The notes below the pieces were generated by a model, which had not been told where the DNA came from, searched no databases, and worked only from the letters and a program-made list of their open reading frames with translations. This document shows positions 1-7,563 of a stretch of DNA of 40,684 nucleotides, in pieces. The stretch comes from an uncultured Acidobacteriota bacterium (GTDB taxonomy: Bacteria; Acidobacteriota; Polarisedimenticolia; Polarisedimenticolales; JAIQFR01), in contig CALMJU010000090.1 in NCBI GenBank assembly GCA_937864465.1, positions 1-40,684 on the forward strand, written 5' to 3'. Every line of letters begins with the position of its first letter. The stretch's first letter is position 1. Position numbers and translations under genes: made by a program.

Positions 1-369
1 GGCGCCCGGGCGGCGCCCGCGCGGCGGCCCGGACCCCGCCCGCGGGACCCCTCCCTCGCCGGCGGCGGGAGCGGGGCGCCCCCCCGCCCCCGCGGCGCGG
101 CCGCCCCCCTCGCCGGCGCCGGGCCCGGCTTCCCTCCTCCCGCCCTTCCCCCGGCGAGGGGAGGCGAAGAAGCGATCGAACAGACGATCGAACGCCTCGG
201 CTTGCCTCTTCCCCTTGGCGAGGGTTGCCCGGAGCGCACCGCGGAACCTCGCGCGGTCCGAGAGCCCCACGGCGCCGAGGGCCCGGGACGCGTCGAGCAC
301 CTCCGCCGGGGAGACGGGGACCCCCTCCTCGCGCAGCGCGTCCACGAACCGCGCGAGCGCCCGGATCAT
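1..369 (-). CDS. CoxE-like VWA-domain protein, N-terminal part only (runs off the window)
   Basis: This is the first 123 codons of a gene whose C-terminus lies outside the window. It starts at the ATG at 369, overlapping the MoxR stop codon by four bases (ATGA). The N-terminus (MIRALARFVDALREEGV, then a short helix-rich segment ending LFDRFFAS) resembles the region before the von Willebrand factor A domain in CoxE-like proteins (COG3552 type). Those proteins are usually paired with a MoxR ATPase and thought to act with it in assembly or metal insertion of target complexes. From about residue 68 on, the visible part is a Gly/Ala/Arg/Pro-rich linker at extreme GC content. The VWA domain and its MIDAS motif are not in view, so the call rests on the N-terminus and the MoxR neighbour. 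Confidence 0.7.
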   Translation of the reverse strand, partial: MIRALARFVDALREEGVPVSPAEVLDASRALGAVGLSDRARFRGALRATLAKGKRQAEAFDRLFDRFFASPRRGKGGRREAGPGAGEGGGRAAGAGGRPAPAAGEGGVPRAGSGPPRGRRPGA

Positions 370-1283
370 CCCCGGAAGCGCGACGGCTCGGCGAGGACGC
401 GCTCGACGTCCTCGCGGCTCTTGAGAAGCGCTCCGAGCGTGCGGCGAAGCACCGCCGCGGACAGGCTCTCGGCACCCACGGCGACGAGGGCGAGCGCCCA
501 GTCGACGACCTCGGCCACGGCCGGAGCCTTCTTCAGGTCCGCCTTCCGCAGCGACTGCGCGAAGCGCACCAGCCTCTCGGTGAGGGCGACGGACAGGCCG
601 GGCACGCGGCTTTCGACGATCGCGATCTCGTCCTCGAACGACGGATAGTCCACGTACAGGTAGAGACACCGGCGCCTGAGCGCCCCGGACAGATCGCGGG
701 TGTCGTTGCTGGTCAGCACGACCCGCGGCCGGTGTCGCGCGCGGATCGTCCCCAGCTCCGGGATCGACACCTGGTAGTCGGACAGCACCTCGAGGAGGAA
801 CGCCTCGAACTCCTCGTCGGACCGGTCCACCTCGTCCACCAGCAGGACGACGGGGCGCTCCGCCGTGATCGCGGCCAACAGGGGCCTCGGCAGGAGGAAA
901 TCGCGGGAGAAGAACTCGTCCGCCTTGCCGCGGAGGACCGCGAGGGCGGCTCCCAGGTCCGCGGTCGAGGCGAGCATCTCTCCCATCTTGTCCCGGAGGA
1001 GCTGGGCGTACAGCATCTGCTTCCCGTACGACCACTCGTAGAGCGCCTTGGCCTCGTCGAGCCCCTCGTAGCACTGGAGGCGCACGAGCTCCGCCCCGTG
1101 GAACTCCGCCCAGAGCTTTCCTATCTCGGTCTTCCCCACTCCCGGAGGACCCTCCAGCAGGAGGGGCTTGCCGAGAGCGTCCGAGAGGTAGAGCGTCGTC
1201 GCGACCTCGCCGGTGCAGACGAAGCCGTGCGCCCGGAACGACTCCTCGATCGCTTCCGGCGTGACGGAGACGGGATCGCGCAT
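366..1283 (-). CDS. MoxR-family AAA+ ATPase
   Basis: A 305-residue AAA+ ATPase of the MoxR type, a chaperone-like family that works with a VWA partner. Walker A is GPPGVGKT at about residues 45-52, Walker B LLVDE at about 147-151, the sensor region TSND at about 191-194, and the arginine-rich GALRRRC follows at about 200. The length is normal for the family. The next gene downstream is the CoxE-like VWA protein with a four-base overlap, which is the classic MoxR-CoxE pair. The ATG at 1283 has no Shine-Dalgarno; instead a TATACT box ends seven bases before it, which suggests a leaderless transcript. The client of this pair is not known from sequence. NuoB and a complex I assembly methyltransferase homologue lie immediately upstream, so a respiratory client is possible but only inferred. 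Confidence 0.92.
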   Translation of the reverse strand: MRDPVSVTPEAIEESFRAHGFVCTGEVATTLYLSDALGKPLLLEGPPGVGKTEIGKLWAEFHGAELVRLQCYEGLDEAKALYEWSYGKQMLYAQLLRDKMGEMLASTADLGAALAVLRGKADEFFSRDFLLPRPLLAAITAERPVVLLVDEVDRSDEEFEAFLLEVLSDYQVSIPELGTIRARHRPRVVLTSNDTRDLSGALRRRCLYLYVDYPSFEDEIAIVESRVPGLSVALTERLVRFAQSLRKADLKKAPAVAEVVDWALALVAVGAESLSAAVLRRTLGALLKSREDVERVLAEPSRFRG

Positions 1284-1290
1284 CGCGGGG

Positions 1291-1296
1291 AGTATA
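1291..1296 (-). promoter_or_regulatory. -10-like box placed for leaderless transcription of moxR
   Basis: On the minus strand TATACT lies seven bases before the moxR ATG, and no purine-rich ribosome-binding site intervenes. A sigma70-type start site would fall on or beside the A of the ATG. A TTGACG lies further upstream at 1317-1322 across the midA stop, but the 20-base spacer is longer than optimal. Confidence 0.4.
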
Positions 1297-1318
1297 GCGC
1301 GCCCGCGGGCCCAGGCCG

Positions 1319-2458
1319 TCAACGGAACGGGTCGGACAGGCCTGCGAGGAGCGGCCGGGGCTCGAGCCCCTTGGCGAGCACGAGGACCCGGAAGGTCCTC
1401 CCCATCCCGGCCGGGTGGATCAATTGCAGGACGCGGAGCCGCGCGCGAACTCTCTCCGGACGGCCCCAGGCCGCCGGGTCGTCCTCCTCGAACGCCCGGA
1501 GGATCCCGTTCGCGATCAGGAAGCGGTCCTGGGTGGTCGAACCGAGGACGGTCATGCCGAGCCGCAAGGCCTCGTCCTCGAGTTGCGTGAAGTTCACGTG
1601 GGCGGTCAGGTCCTGTTCCCCGACCCGGGCGAGGACCTCCTCGCTCGCCGTGTGACGGTGATAGGCGAGGAGCGTGCCCCGTCTCCTCGCCGGGCCGTAC
1701 AGATCCTTCGCGCGGTCCCCGTAGTCCACGATCACGACGAAGCCGCGCGAGAGAGCCCCGGCCAAGGACGCCAGGAGCGCCGGAGCGCCGGGCGCGACCT
1801 CCCCCTCGTCCCCCTCGCGCGGCGCCGCGCCGTACCGGGTCGCAAGACCGGACGCCGCGTCGGTCGGCGGGAGCTCCCGCTCCACGAGGGAACCGTCGGC
1901 GCCCAGATCGACGAACACCTCGACGAGCCTTCCCCCCCGGCGCCTCAGCCGGTGGACCGGGAGCGCGTCGAACAGCTCGACCGCGACCGCGCAGCCGGTC
2001 CATGCGCCGCGGGCCTCCTCCGGGGCGAGCACTTCGGCCTCGGGGACGTTCCTCCGGGCAGCCTCGCGCATCCCCGGGCTCCGGTCGATCAGCACGCAGG
2101 CGAGGCGCGCCGCGAAGGCCGGGTCGAGCGCCCGCGAGCCGTCCAGGACGTCGCGGGCGAGCAGGCCGCGGCCCGCCCCGAACTCCACCATCGAGAAGAC
2201 CGGAGGATTCCCGAGGACGACATCCATCTCGAGCAGCTGCCGGGCCAGGCTCTCCCCGAAGGCCGTCCCGGCGTCGCTGGCCGTGAAGAAGTCCCCAGCC
2301 GTGCCGAGCCTGCCTGGCCCCCGCGCGTAGTAGCCGTCGTCGGGGTCGTGGAGCGCGAGGTCCATGAACCGGGCGAACGGGATCGGCCCGGCGGCGCGGA
2401 TCTCCGCCCCGATCCGCTCGAGCAGGGCCGGGCGGCGCCCGGAAGCGCTGCCGTTCAC
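1319..2458 (-). CDS. MidA/NDUFAF7-family SAM-dependent methyltransferase
   Basis: A 379-residue class I methyltransferase of the COG1565 (formerly DUF185) family. The family hallmark near the N-terminus is present: PIPFARFMDLALHDPDDGYY at about 26-45, followed by GDFFTASDAG at about 55-64. SAM motif I is VEFGAGRG at about 91-98, and TAHVNFTQLE lies later in the chain. The human member NDUFAF7 dimethylates an arginine of complex I subunit NDUFS2 during assembly, and Dictyostelium MidA is needed for complex I. Here the gene starts (GTG at 2458) three bases after the nuoB stop, so it is almost certainly cotranscribed with a complex I subunit. The substrate in this organism is inferred, not shown; a NuoD homologue is not in the window. 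Confidence 0.9.
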   Translation of the reverse strand: MNGSASGRRPALLERIGAEIRAAGPIPFARFMDLALHDPDDGYYARGPGRLGTAGDFFTASDAGTAFGESLARQLLEMDVVLGNPPVFSMVEFGAGRGLLARDVLDGSRALDPAFAARLACVLIDRSPGMREAARRNVPEAEVLAPEEARGAWTGCAVAVELFDALPVHRLRRRGGRLVEVFVDLGADGSLVERELPPTDAASGLATRYGAAPREGDEGEVAPGAPALLASLAGALSRGFVVIVDYGDRAKDLYGPARRRGTLLAYHRHTASEEVLARVGEQDLTAHVNFTQLEDEALRLGMTVLGSTTQDRFLIANGILRAFEEDDPAAWGRPERVRARLRVLQLIHPAGMGRTFRVLVLAKGLEPRPLLAGLSDPFR

Positions 2459-2461
2459 GCG

Positions 2462-2998
2462 TCAGGCGACCGAGGCCGCCAGCTCGGAGGCGCTCTTCTC
2501 CCCGCGCGCGATCTTTCGCTGGATCTCGACGACGGCCTCGATCAGCCCCTCGGGCCGGGGCGGGCAGCCGCTCAGGTACACGTCCACCGGGATGATCTCG
2601 TCCACGCCTTGCACGACCGCGTACGAGCGATACATGCCTCCCGTGGACGCGCACGCGCCCATCGCGATCACCCATCGCGGATCGGGCATCTGGTCGTAGA
2701 TCCGCTTCACGGCGGGAGCCATCTTCTTCGTGACGGTGCCGGAGACGACCATCAGATCGGCCTGCCTCGGCGAGAAACGCAGCGCCTCGGCGCCGAACCG
2801 GGCGAGATCGTACCGCGGCCCGACCGTCGCCATCAGCTCGATGGCGCAGCACGCCAGCCCCATCGGCATCGGCCACAGGGAGTTCTTGCGGGCCCAGGCG
2901 ACGAAGTCCTGGATCCGGGTCGTGTACGCCGCGTGCTCGTCGTCGCTCCACGAGGCCGGCCGCTCGCGAAGCACGAGGAGCGATTCGCCGTCCGCCAT
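2462..2998 (-). CDS. nuoB: NADH-quinone oxidoreductase subunit B
   Basis: A 178-residue NuoB/PSST subunit of respiratory complex I, which carries the terminal [4Fe-4S] cluster N2 that passes electrons to quinone. The cluster ligands are visible: the adjacent cysteines in [10 protein letters not shown], the cysteine in [13 protein letters not shown] and the one in [10 protein letters not shown]. The ATG at 2998 has a good Shine-Dalgarno (AGGGGAGGG on the minus strand). DUF2203 lies 89 bases upstream and the MidA-like methyltransferase three bases downstream. The gene stands alone: no nuoA, nuoC or nuoD flank it, unlike the usual nuoA-N operon. It could be the only nuoB, detached from the main operon, or a second copy. 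Related hydrogenase small subunits share the fold, but the quinone-type NuoB signature is convincing. Confidence 0.95.
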   Translation of the reverse strand: MADGESLLVLRERPASWSDDEHAAYTTRIQDFVAWARKNSLWPMPMGLACCAIELMATVGPRYDLARFGAEALRFSPRQADLMVVSGTVTKKMAPAVKRIYDQMPDPRWVIAMGACASTGGMYRSYAVVQGVDEIIPVDVYLSGCPPRPEGLIEAVVEIQRKIARGEKSASELAASVA

Positions 2999-3087
2999 CG
3001 TTCCCTCCCCTCGCCCGGGGCGCGCCGGAGCGAGAGCCGATGGTACCACAGGCGACGGGGCAGACCGGGGCGAGGGCGCGCCGCATC

Positions 3088-3474
3088 TCACGCCTCGCCG
3101 GACTCCCAGGAGGCGTCGCTCGCGACCCTCCGGCGGCGCGCCGGCGGCGCATCCTCCTCGCGCCACCAGCCGACCTCGGGCTCTCCCGCTCTCCAGCAGA
3201 GCCAGACCCGGCGCCCGCCGAGGCGAGCCGGGAAGTCGATCGTCCCTCCGGAGGGATCCCGGGCGACGGCCCCCGCATCGCGGATGGCGTCGCGGACGCC
3301 GTCGAGGCGCAGGAGGAGCCGGAAGTACGGCCTCCTCACCGGCTCTTCGGGCGATCCGGCGGCGGCGCGCATCCGGTTCATCGCCCGGGCCAGGCGCCGC
3401 ATCTCGCGTACGGCCGGCCGCAGGGCGTCGAGCGCATCGGTCGCGGTCCGGGGGGTGAAGAGCCGATCTCTCAT
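3088..3474 (-). CDS. DUF2203-family protein
   Basis: A small protein of 128 residues matching the DUF2203 (COG4911) pattern: an N-terminal [16 protein letters not shown], a helical region rich in Arg and Leu, and a C-terminal half with aromatic residues ([17 protein letters not shown]). The function of the family is unknown. The ATG at 3474 is preferred over in-frame starts further upstream because a -35/-10 pair (3509-3537) lies just before it, so an earlier start would sit inside the promoter. GAGAGGAC before the ATG is a fair ribosome-binding site. It is the first gene of a minus-strand group running into nuoB and is divergent from lpd. Confidence 0.75.
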   Translation of the reverse strand: MRDRLFTPRTATDALDALRPAVREMRRLARAMNRMRAAAGSPEEPVRRPYFRLLLRLDGVRDAIRDAGAVARDPSGGTIDFPARLGGRRVWLCWRAGEPEVGWWREEDAPPARRRRVASDASWESGEA

Positions 3475-3508
3475 GGGTCCTCTCGAGAGGGAGGCGGCGG
3501 GCCGGCGC

Positions 3509-3537
3509 ACGGTAGCGAGGACGGAGGGGCTGGTCAA
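3509..3537 (-). promoter_or_regulatory. Predicted sigma70-type promoter for the DUF2203-nuoB-midA group
   Basis: The minus strand reads TTGACC (3537-3532), a 17-base spacer, then TACCGT (3514-3509). A start site near 3502 would leave a leader of about 28 bases before the ATG at 3474. Confidence 0.45.
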
Positions 3538-3576
3538 GATCGCCCGCCGCGCCGGGTTTCGGGCGCGGAACCGCGG

Positions 3577-3605
3577 TTGACGCCCCCATCCCCCTCCGCT
3601 AAAGT
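3577..3605 (+). promoter_or_regulatory. Predicted sigma70-type promoter for lpd
   Basis: TTGACG (3577-3582), a 17-base spacer and TAAAGT (3600-3605) stand about 95 bases before the lpd GTG. The two divergent promoters are only about 40 bases apart. Confidence 0.5.
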
Positions 3606-3699
3606 TCCCGCCCAGACGCTGGAATCACGCGGCTCGCGGTCCCGCCGAGCGCGGCGCGCAACGGCGCGGTCGCGCCCCCGCTGCCGCCGGAGACCCACG

Positions 3700-5106
3700 G
3701 TGAGCGAACCGGAGCGGACCTTCGACATCACGATTCTCGGTGCCGGCCCGGGAGGCTACGTGGCCGCGATCCGGGCGGCCCAGCTCGGCCTCAGGACCGC
3801 AGTCGTGGAGATGGCCCCCCTTCCCGGCGGGACGTGCCTGCACCGGGGCTGCATTCCCACCAAGGCGTTGCTCCGGGCCGCCGAGGTCCTCGAGATCGCC
3901 CGGAAGGCCCCGGCGTACGGCGTGAAGGTCCTTCCGGCCCAGCTCGATCTCGCCGCGACGCAGCGGTACAAGGAAAGGGTCGTCCTCACCAACGCGAAGG
4001 GGGTCGAGTACCTGCTCCGGAAGAACGGGGTGACCGTCCTGCGGGGGCGCGGGCGTCTCGCCGGACGAGGGAGGGTCGAGGTCGCGCCGGCGGACGGAGA
4101 TCCCTTCGTCGTCTCGACGCGGCACACGATCCTCGCCACGGGCTCGGAGATCCGCGGTCTGCCGGGGATCGAATTCGACGGCAGGCGCATCCTCCACTCG
4201 GACCACGCGCTAGGTCTCACCGAGGTTCCCTCGTCGCTCGCCGTGCTGGGCGCCGGCGCGGTCGGCGTGGAGTTCGCCTCGATCTTCGCGAGCTTCGGCG
4301 CGAAGGTGACCATCGTCGAGATCCTCCCGAGGCTCGTCCCGATCGAGGACGCCGCGCTGGGCGACGAGCTCGAGAAGTCGTTCCGCAAGCGAGGGATCGA
4401 GAGCCACGTCGGAACGCGGGTCGAGGGCGTGATCGCCGGGGAGAAGGGCGTTCGCATCGAGGCCTCCCGGGACGGGAGACCGGTTTCGATCGAAGCCGAA
4501 GCGCTCCTCGTGGCCGTCGGCCGCCGCCCCGTCACCGGAGATCTCGGGCTCGAGGGGACGGGCGTCCGCCTCGATCGCGGGTTCGTCGAGACCGACGGGA
4601 GGATGCGCACCGGCGAGCCGGGTGTGTACGCAATCGGGGACATCGTCAAGACGCCGGCGCTCGCGCACGTCGCCTCCCACGAGGGAATCGTCGCCGCGGA
4701 AGACGCGGCGGGGGCCGATCCGCTCCCCGTCGACTACGACCGGATCCCCTCCTGCACGTACTGCGACCCGGAGGTGGCCTCGGTCGGGCTCTCCGAGGAG
4801 GAGGCCCGCCGCCGCGGCCACGACGTCGCCGTCGGCTCGTTCCCGTTCTCGGCCGTCGGCAAGGCCAGGGTCCTGAACGACACGCGCGGCTTCGTGAAGC
4901 TCGTCGCGGAGAGGAAGCACGACAGGATCCTGGGAGTCCACGTCGTCGGCCCCCACGCCACGGAGCTCATCGCCGAGGCCACCGCCGCCCTCTCCCTCGA
5001 TGCGACGGTCGCCTCCCTCGTCCACACCGTGCACGCCCACCCGACGCTTTCGGAGGCGATCGGAGAGGCCGCGCTCGCGGCGCACGGACGGAGCCTCCAC
5101 ATCTGA
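3700..5106 (+). CDS. lpdA: Dihydrolipoyl dehydrogenase (E3)
   Basis: A 468-residue flavoprotein disulfide reductase that reoxidises dihydrolipoyl groups on E2 or GcvH with NAD+. The FAD-binding GAGPGGYVA is at about residues 14-22, and the redox-active disulfide is GGTCLHRGCIPTK with cysteines at about 46 and 51. The NAD-binding GAGAVGVEFASIF lies mid-chain, and AIGDI marks the second FAD contact. The C-terminal HAHPTLSEA holds the catalytic His-Glu pair. Start is GTG at 3700 with GGAG about seven bases upstream; the frame stays open further upstream but has no better start. It is followed by a degenerate lipoyl-domain protein and lipA, a lipoate-centred group. No E1 or full-length E2 gene is in view, so the complex it serves cannot be named. 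Confidence 0.95.
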   Translation: MSEPERTFDITILGAGPGGYVAAIRAAQLGLRTAVVEMAPLPGGTCLHRGCIPTKALLRAAEVLEIARKAPAYGVKVLPAQLDLAATQRYKERVVLTNAKGVEYLLRKNGVTVLRGRGRLAGRGRVEVAPADGDPFVVSTRHTILATGSEIRGLPGIEFDGRRILHSDHALGLTEVPSSLAVLGAGAVGVEFASIFASFGAKVTIVEILPRLVPIEDAALGDELEKSFRKRGIESHVGTRVEGVIAGEKGVRIEASRDGRPVSIEAEALLVAVGRRPVTGDLGLEGTGVRLDRGFVETDGRMRTGEPGVYAIGDIVKTPALAHVASHEGIVAAEDAAGADPLPVDYDRIPSCTYCDPEVASVGLSEEEARRRGHDVAVGSFPFSAVGKARVLNDTRGFVKLVAERKHDRILGVHVVGPHATELIAEATAALSLDATVASLVHTVHAHPTLSEAIGEAALAAHGRSLHI

Positions 5107-5140
5107 CGCGGCGCGGCACGGACCGGACGGAGAGCGATCG

Positions 5141-5338
5141 ATGCGCGTCGACGTGGTGATGCCGCAAATGGAAGAGGCCAACGGGAAGGGCGCTCTCACC
5201 CGCCGGATCGAGGCGCGTGGAGAGACGGTCCCTCGGGACGAGCCCCTCTCCGGGATCTCCGCCGACGAGGTGGACGCCGAGATCCTCGAGACCGAGGAGG
5301 CGACGGGAGCCGCTCGTCCTCCACGGGGTTCGGCATGA
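5141..5338 (+). CDS. Short degenerate lipoyl-domain protein lacking the acceptor lysine
   Basis: A 65-residue protein whose N-terminus (MRVDVVMPQM) and RDEPLSGIS...VDAEI segment match the first two-thirds of an E2 lipoyl domain. In working lipoyl domains the hairpin reads D-K-V/A, with lipoate on the lysine. Here it reads ADEVDAEI with Glu at residue 43. The Gly-Glu-Ser after MPQM is also lost, and the sequence departs from the family after about residue 48 and stops. It cannot be lipoylated at the usual site. It lies 34 bases after lpd and its stop overlaps the lipA start (ATGA), so its frame and position are kept. It may be a decaying E2 remnant or a small non-acceptor partner of the lipoate enzymes; the sequence does not decide. 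Confidence 0.65.
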   Translation: MRVDVVMPQMEEANGKGALTRRIEARGETVPRDEPLSGISADEVDAEILETEEATGAARPPRGSA

Positions 5339-6249
5339 AGGCTCGATCGCGGCCGCCCCGTCCCGAATGGCTCAGGATCCGCCTCCGGACGGACGAGGAG
5401 TTCCGTCGCGTCCGCTCGATGGTCCGAGAGCTCCGGCTGCACACGGTCTGCACCGAGGCCCGCTGCCCGAACATCTACGAGTGCTGGAACGCGGGCACGG
5501 CGACGTTCCTCATCCTGGGGGACATCTGCACCCGGGCCTGCGCGTTCTGCGGCGTACGGAGCGGGCGACCCGAGCCCGGCACGAGCCCGACCGAGCCGGC
5601 CGGCGTCGCGGAGGCGGTGGCGAGGCTGGGCCTGCGGCACGCGGTCGTGACGAGCGTCAGCCGGGACGACCTCCCCGACGGCGGGGCGGGGCACTTCCGG
5701 GACGTCGTGCGGGCGATCCGGGAGCGGACTCCCGGGTGCGCCGTGGAGGTCCTGACGCCGGACTTCCGGGGCAAGCCCGGAGCGCTCGGGACCGTGCTCC
5801 GCGCAGGACCGCAGGTGTTCGGCCACAACGTCGAGACGGTTCCCCGCCTCTACCGGACGGCGAGGAAGGGGTCGAGCTACGAGGTATCCCTGCGGCTCCT
5901 CGCGGAGGCGGCCGAGCGGCGGGACGCGGAGATGCCGTCCCTGCGCGTGAAGTCGAGCCTCATGCTCGGGCTCGGAGAGGCCGATCCGGAGGTCGTCGCC
6001 GTCCTGCAGGAGCTGCGGCGGGCGGGGGTGGACGTCGTCACGCTGGGACAGTACCTGCAGCCCACGCGGCGGCACCTTCCCGTCGACCGCCTCGTGACGC
6101 CCGAGCAGTTCGATGCCATCCGCCGGATCGCCGAGGGGATGGGGTTCCTCCACGTCGAGGCGGGGCCCCTCGTGCGCTCCTCGTACCACGCGGAGCGCCA
6201 CCGGCCCGCGGCCGCCGAATTCCCGGATGGGGCGGCGCCCCGGCCGTGA
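5335..6249 (+). CDS. lipA: Lipoyl synthase
   Basis: A 304-residue radical SAM enzyme that inserts two sulfurs into octanoyl groups on lipoyl domains. It carries both iron-sulfur cluster motifs: the auxiliary C-x4-C-x5-C as CTEARCPNIYEC (about 39-50) and the radical SAM C-x3-C-x2-C as CTRACAFC (about 65-72). The late RSSYHA supplies the serine that ligates the auxiliary cluster in known LipA structures. Start ATG at 5335 overlaps the stop of the degenerate lipoyl-domain gene. No lipB or lplA is nearby. The gene converges on the thioredoxin-like gene with 25 bases between their stops. Confidence 0.96.
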   Translation: MKARSRPPRPEWLRIRLRTDEEFRRVRSMVRELRLHTVCTEARCPNIYECWNAGTATFLILGDICTRACAFCGVRSGRPEPGTSPTEPAGVAEAVARLGLRHAVVTSVSRDDLPDGGAGHFRDVVRAIRERTPGCAVEVLTPDFRGKPGALGTVLRAGPQVFGHNVETVPRLYRTARKGSSYEVSLRLLAEAAERRDAEMPSLRVKSSLMLGLGEADPEVVAVLQELRRAGVDVVTLGQYLQPTRRHLPVDRLVTPEQFDAIRRIAEGMGFLHVEAGPLVRSSYHAERHRPAAAEFPDGAAPRP

Positions 6250-6274
6250 GCGCGCGCCCCGGCCCGGGCACGGC

Positions 6275-6886
6275 TCAGCGCGGCGCCGAGGAGACGGCGG
6301 GAGGCGGGCTCGCGAGAGGGCGCGTGCCCAGGGGCTTCCCGCCGAGCAGCAGGTCGATGTCCTCGACGAGAGCCTTCACGTCGTCCGGGGAGGCCCCGAC
6401 GTACTTTCGCACGATCTTCCCGTCGCTCCCCACGAGGAACGTCGTCGGATAGATGCTCACGCCTCCCCAGTCCGCAACCGCCGAATCGTCGGCGACGACG
6501 ACAGGATAGGTGACTCCGGCCTTCGCGAGGAACTCCCTCGACGCATCCGCGGCCTCCCGGCCGACCTCGACGCCGACCACTCCCAGGCCGGCGTCCTTCT
6601 TCGACCGGTACAGCTCCGCGAGGACGGGCATCTCGTCCTTGCAGGGGACGCACCAGACCGCCCAGAAGTTGACGACCGTCACGCGATGATCGCGCCAGAC
6701 CGCCCGGAACCGGCCTCCGTCGAGCGCTTCGCCGCGGACGGGGGGCGCGGCGTCTCCCGGGGCGAGCGCGAGCGGAAGGATCCGTCCCGGCTTGGCGGCA
6801 GGGCGCGGCACCGGGGCCGCGACGAGCGGGAGGACCGCCGCGACCGTCGCGAGCGGAAGGAAGCGGACGAGCCTTTGGAGTCGCAC
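6275..6886 (-). CDS. TlpA/ResA-like extracytoplasmic thioredoxin
   Basis: A 203-residue thioredoxin-fold protein with an N-terminal hydrophobic segment after basic residues (VRLQRLVRFLPLATVAAV), so it is probably exported or membrane-anchored. The redox motif WCVPC has cysteines at about 79 and 82, inside the TlpA-like NFWAVWCVPCKDEMP. The cis-proline region is IYPTTFLV. Such proteins reduce disulfides outside the cytoplasm, often in cytochrome c maturation, but no ccm gene is nearby and the substrate is unknown. The GTG at 6886 follows GGGGAGG; longer in-frame starts run into the upstream tRNA gene and are rejected. The C-terminus is a Pro/Ala-rich tail. Confidence 0.88.
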   Translation of the reverse strand: MRLQRLVRFLPLATVAAVLPLVAAPVPRPAAKPGRILPLALAPGDAAPPVRGEALDGGRFRAVWRDHRVTVVNFWAVWCVPCKDEMPVLAELYRSKKDAGLGVVGVEVGREAADASREFLAKAGVTYPVVVADDSAVADWGGVSIYPTTFLVGSDGKIVRKYVGASPDDVKALVEDIDLLLGGKPLGTRPLASPPPAVSSAPR

Positions 6887-6960
6887 GTGCGAGCCTCCCC
6901 GCGCCCTCCGGAAGGGTCGCTCGACGAATCCGGGGGGGCGGACGGTCTCCTGAGTCCTGG

Positions 6961-7033
<73 letters not shown>

Positions 7034-7084
7034 TTCGTCCGCCGCCGGAGCGCTGGGCGGACCGGCGATCGCGGCGAACGAAGA

Positions 7085-7113
7085 ACGTTACCGCAAAGGC
7101 CGCGGACCGTCAA
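7085..7113 (-). promoter_or_regulatory. Predicted promoter for tRNA-Gly
   Basis: The minus strand reads TTGACG (7113-7108), a 17-base spacer and TAACGT (7090-7085). The 5' end of the tRNA is about 50 bases downstream, leaving a short precursor leader. Confidence 0.45.
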
Positions 7114-7121
7114 GAATCCGG

Positions 7122-7514
7122 TCAGCGCCAGAGCCCGAGGCGGAACGCGTCCCGGACGTGGCGCGTCTCGAGCCGGTCGTCGTCCCGAACCACCTCGACG
7201 ACGTCGAACCGGCACGGAGCGCGCTCGAGACCGTTTCTCGACAGGAAAGCCTGCGCGACCTTCGCGATGCGCCCCCTCTTGCGGGCCCGGACCGCCTCTC
7301 CCGGCCTCCCCCGAGCGGTTCCGGATCGGGTCTTCACCTCGACGAACACGACGACGGCCCCGTCGAGGGCGACGAGATCGATCTCGCCGGCCCGGTTTCG
7401 GAATCTGCGGGCCAGGATCCTCATCCCCGCCTCGCCGAGCGCGGCTTCCGCGGCCGCCTCGCCGGCCCGGCCGAGCGCGTGGCGGGAATCGCCGGCGCCC
7501 CCCTCGGGACTCAT
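7122..7514 (-). CDS. YraN/UPF0102 family nuclease-like protein
   Basis: A 130-residue protein of the UPF0102 (YraN) family, which has a restriction-endonuclease-like fold. The conserved elements are GRAGEAAAE near residue 15, RNRAGEIDLVA (Glu 44, Asp 46), and FVEVKTR (Glu 59, Lys 61), which make up the D/E-x-K style active site. The cellular role is unresolved; a nuclease role in DNA processing is inferred from the fold. It follows cysS by 49 bases on the same strand and is probably cotranscribed. The ATG at 7514 lacks a strong ribosome-binding site but fits the family length. Confidence 0.88.
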   Translation of the reverse strand: MSPEGGAGDSRHALGRAGEAAAEAALGEAGMRILARRFRNRAGEIDLVALDGAVVVFVEVKTRSGTARGRPGEAVRARKRGRIAKVAQAFLSRNGLERAPCRFDVVEVVRDDDRLETRHVRDAFRLGLWR

Positions 7515-7563
7515 GTCCCGGCCCCCGCCGGCGGACGACCGGGTCCCCGACGCGCCGCCGCGC

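Noticed and set aside
225-3580. Long plus-strand open frames opposite moxR, midA and nuoB
   Set aside because: They are Arg/Pro/Gly-rich antisense shadows at very high GC with no domain motif, while the minus strand has clear families.
4210-6201. A 663-codon minus-strand open frame opposite lpd and lipA
   Set aside because: It mirrors the codon pattern of well-identified genes on the plus strand and has no recognisable motif.
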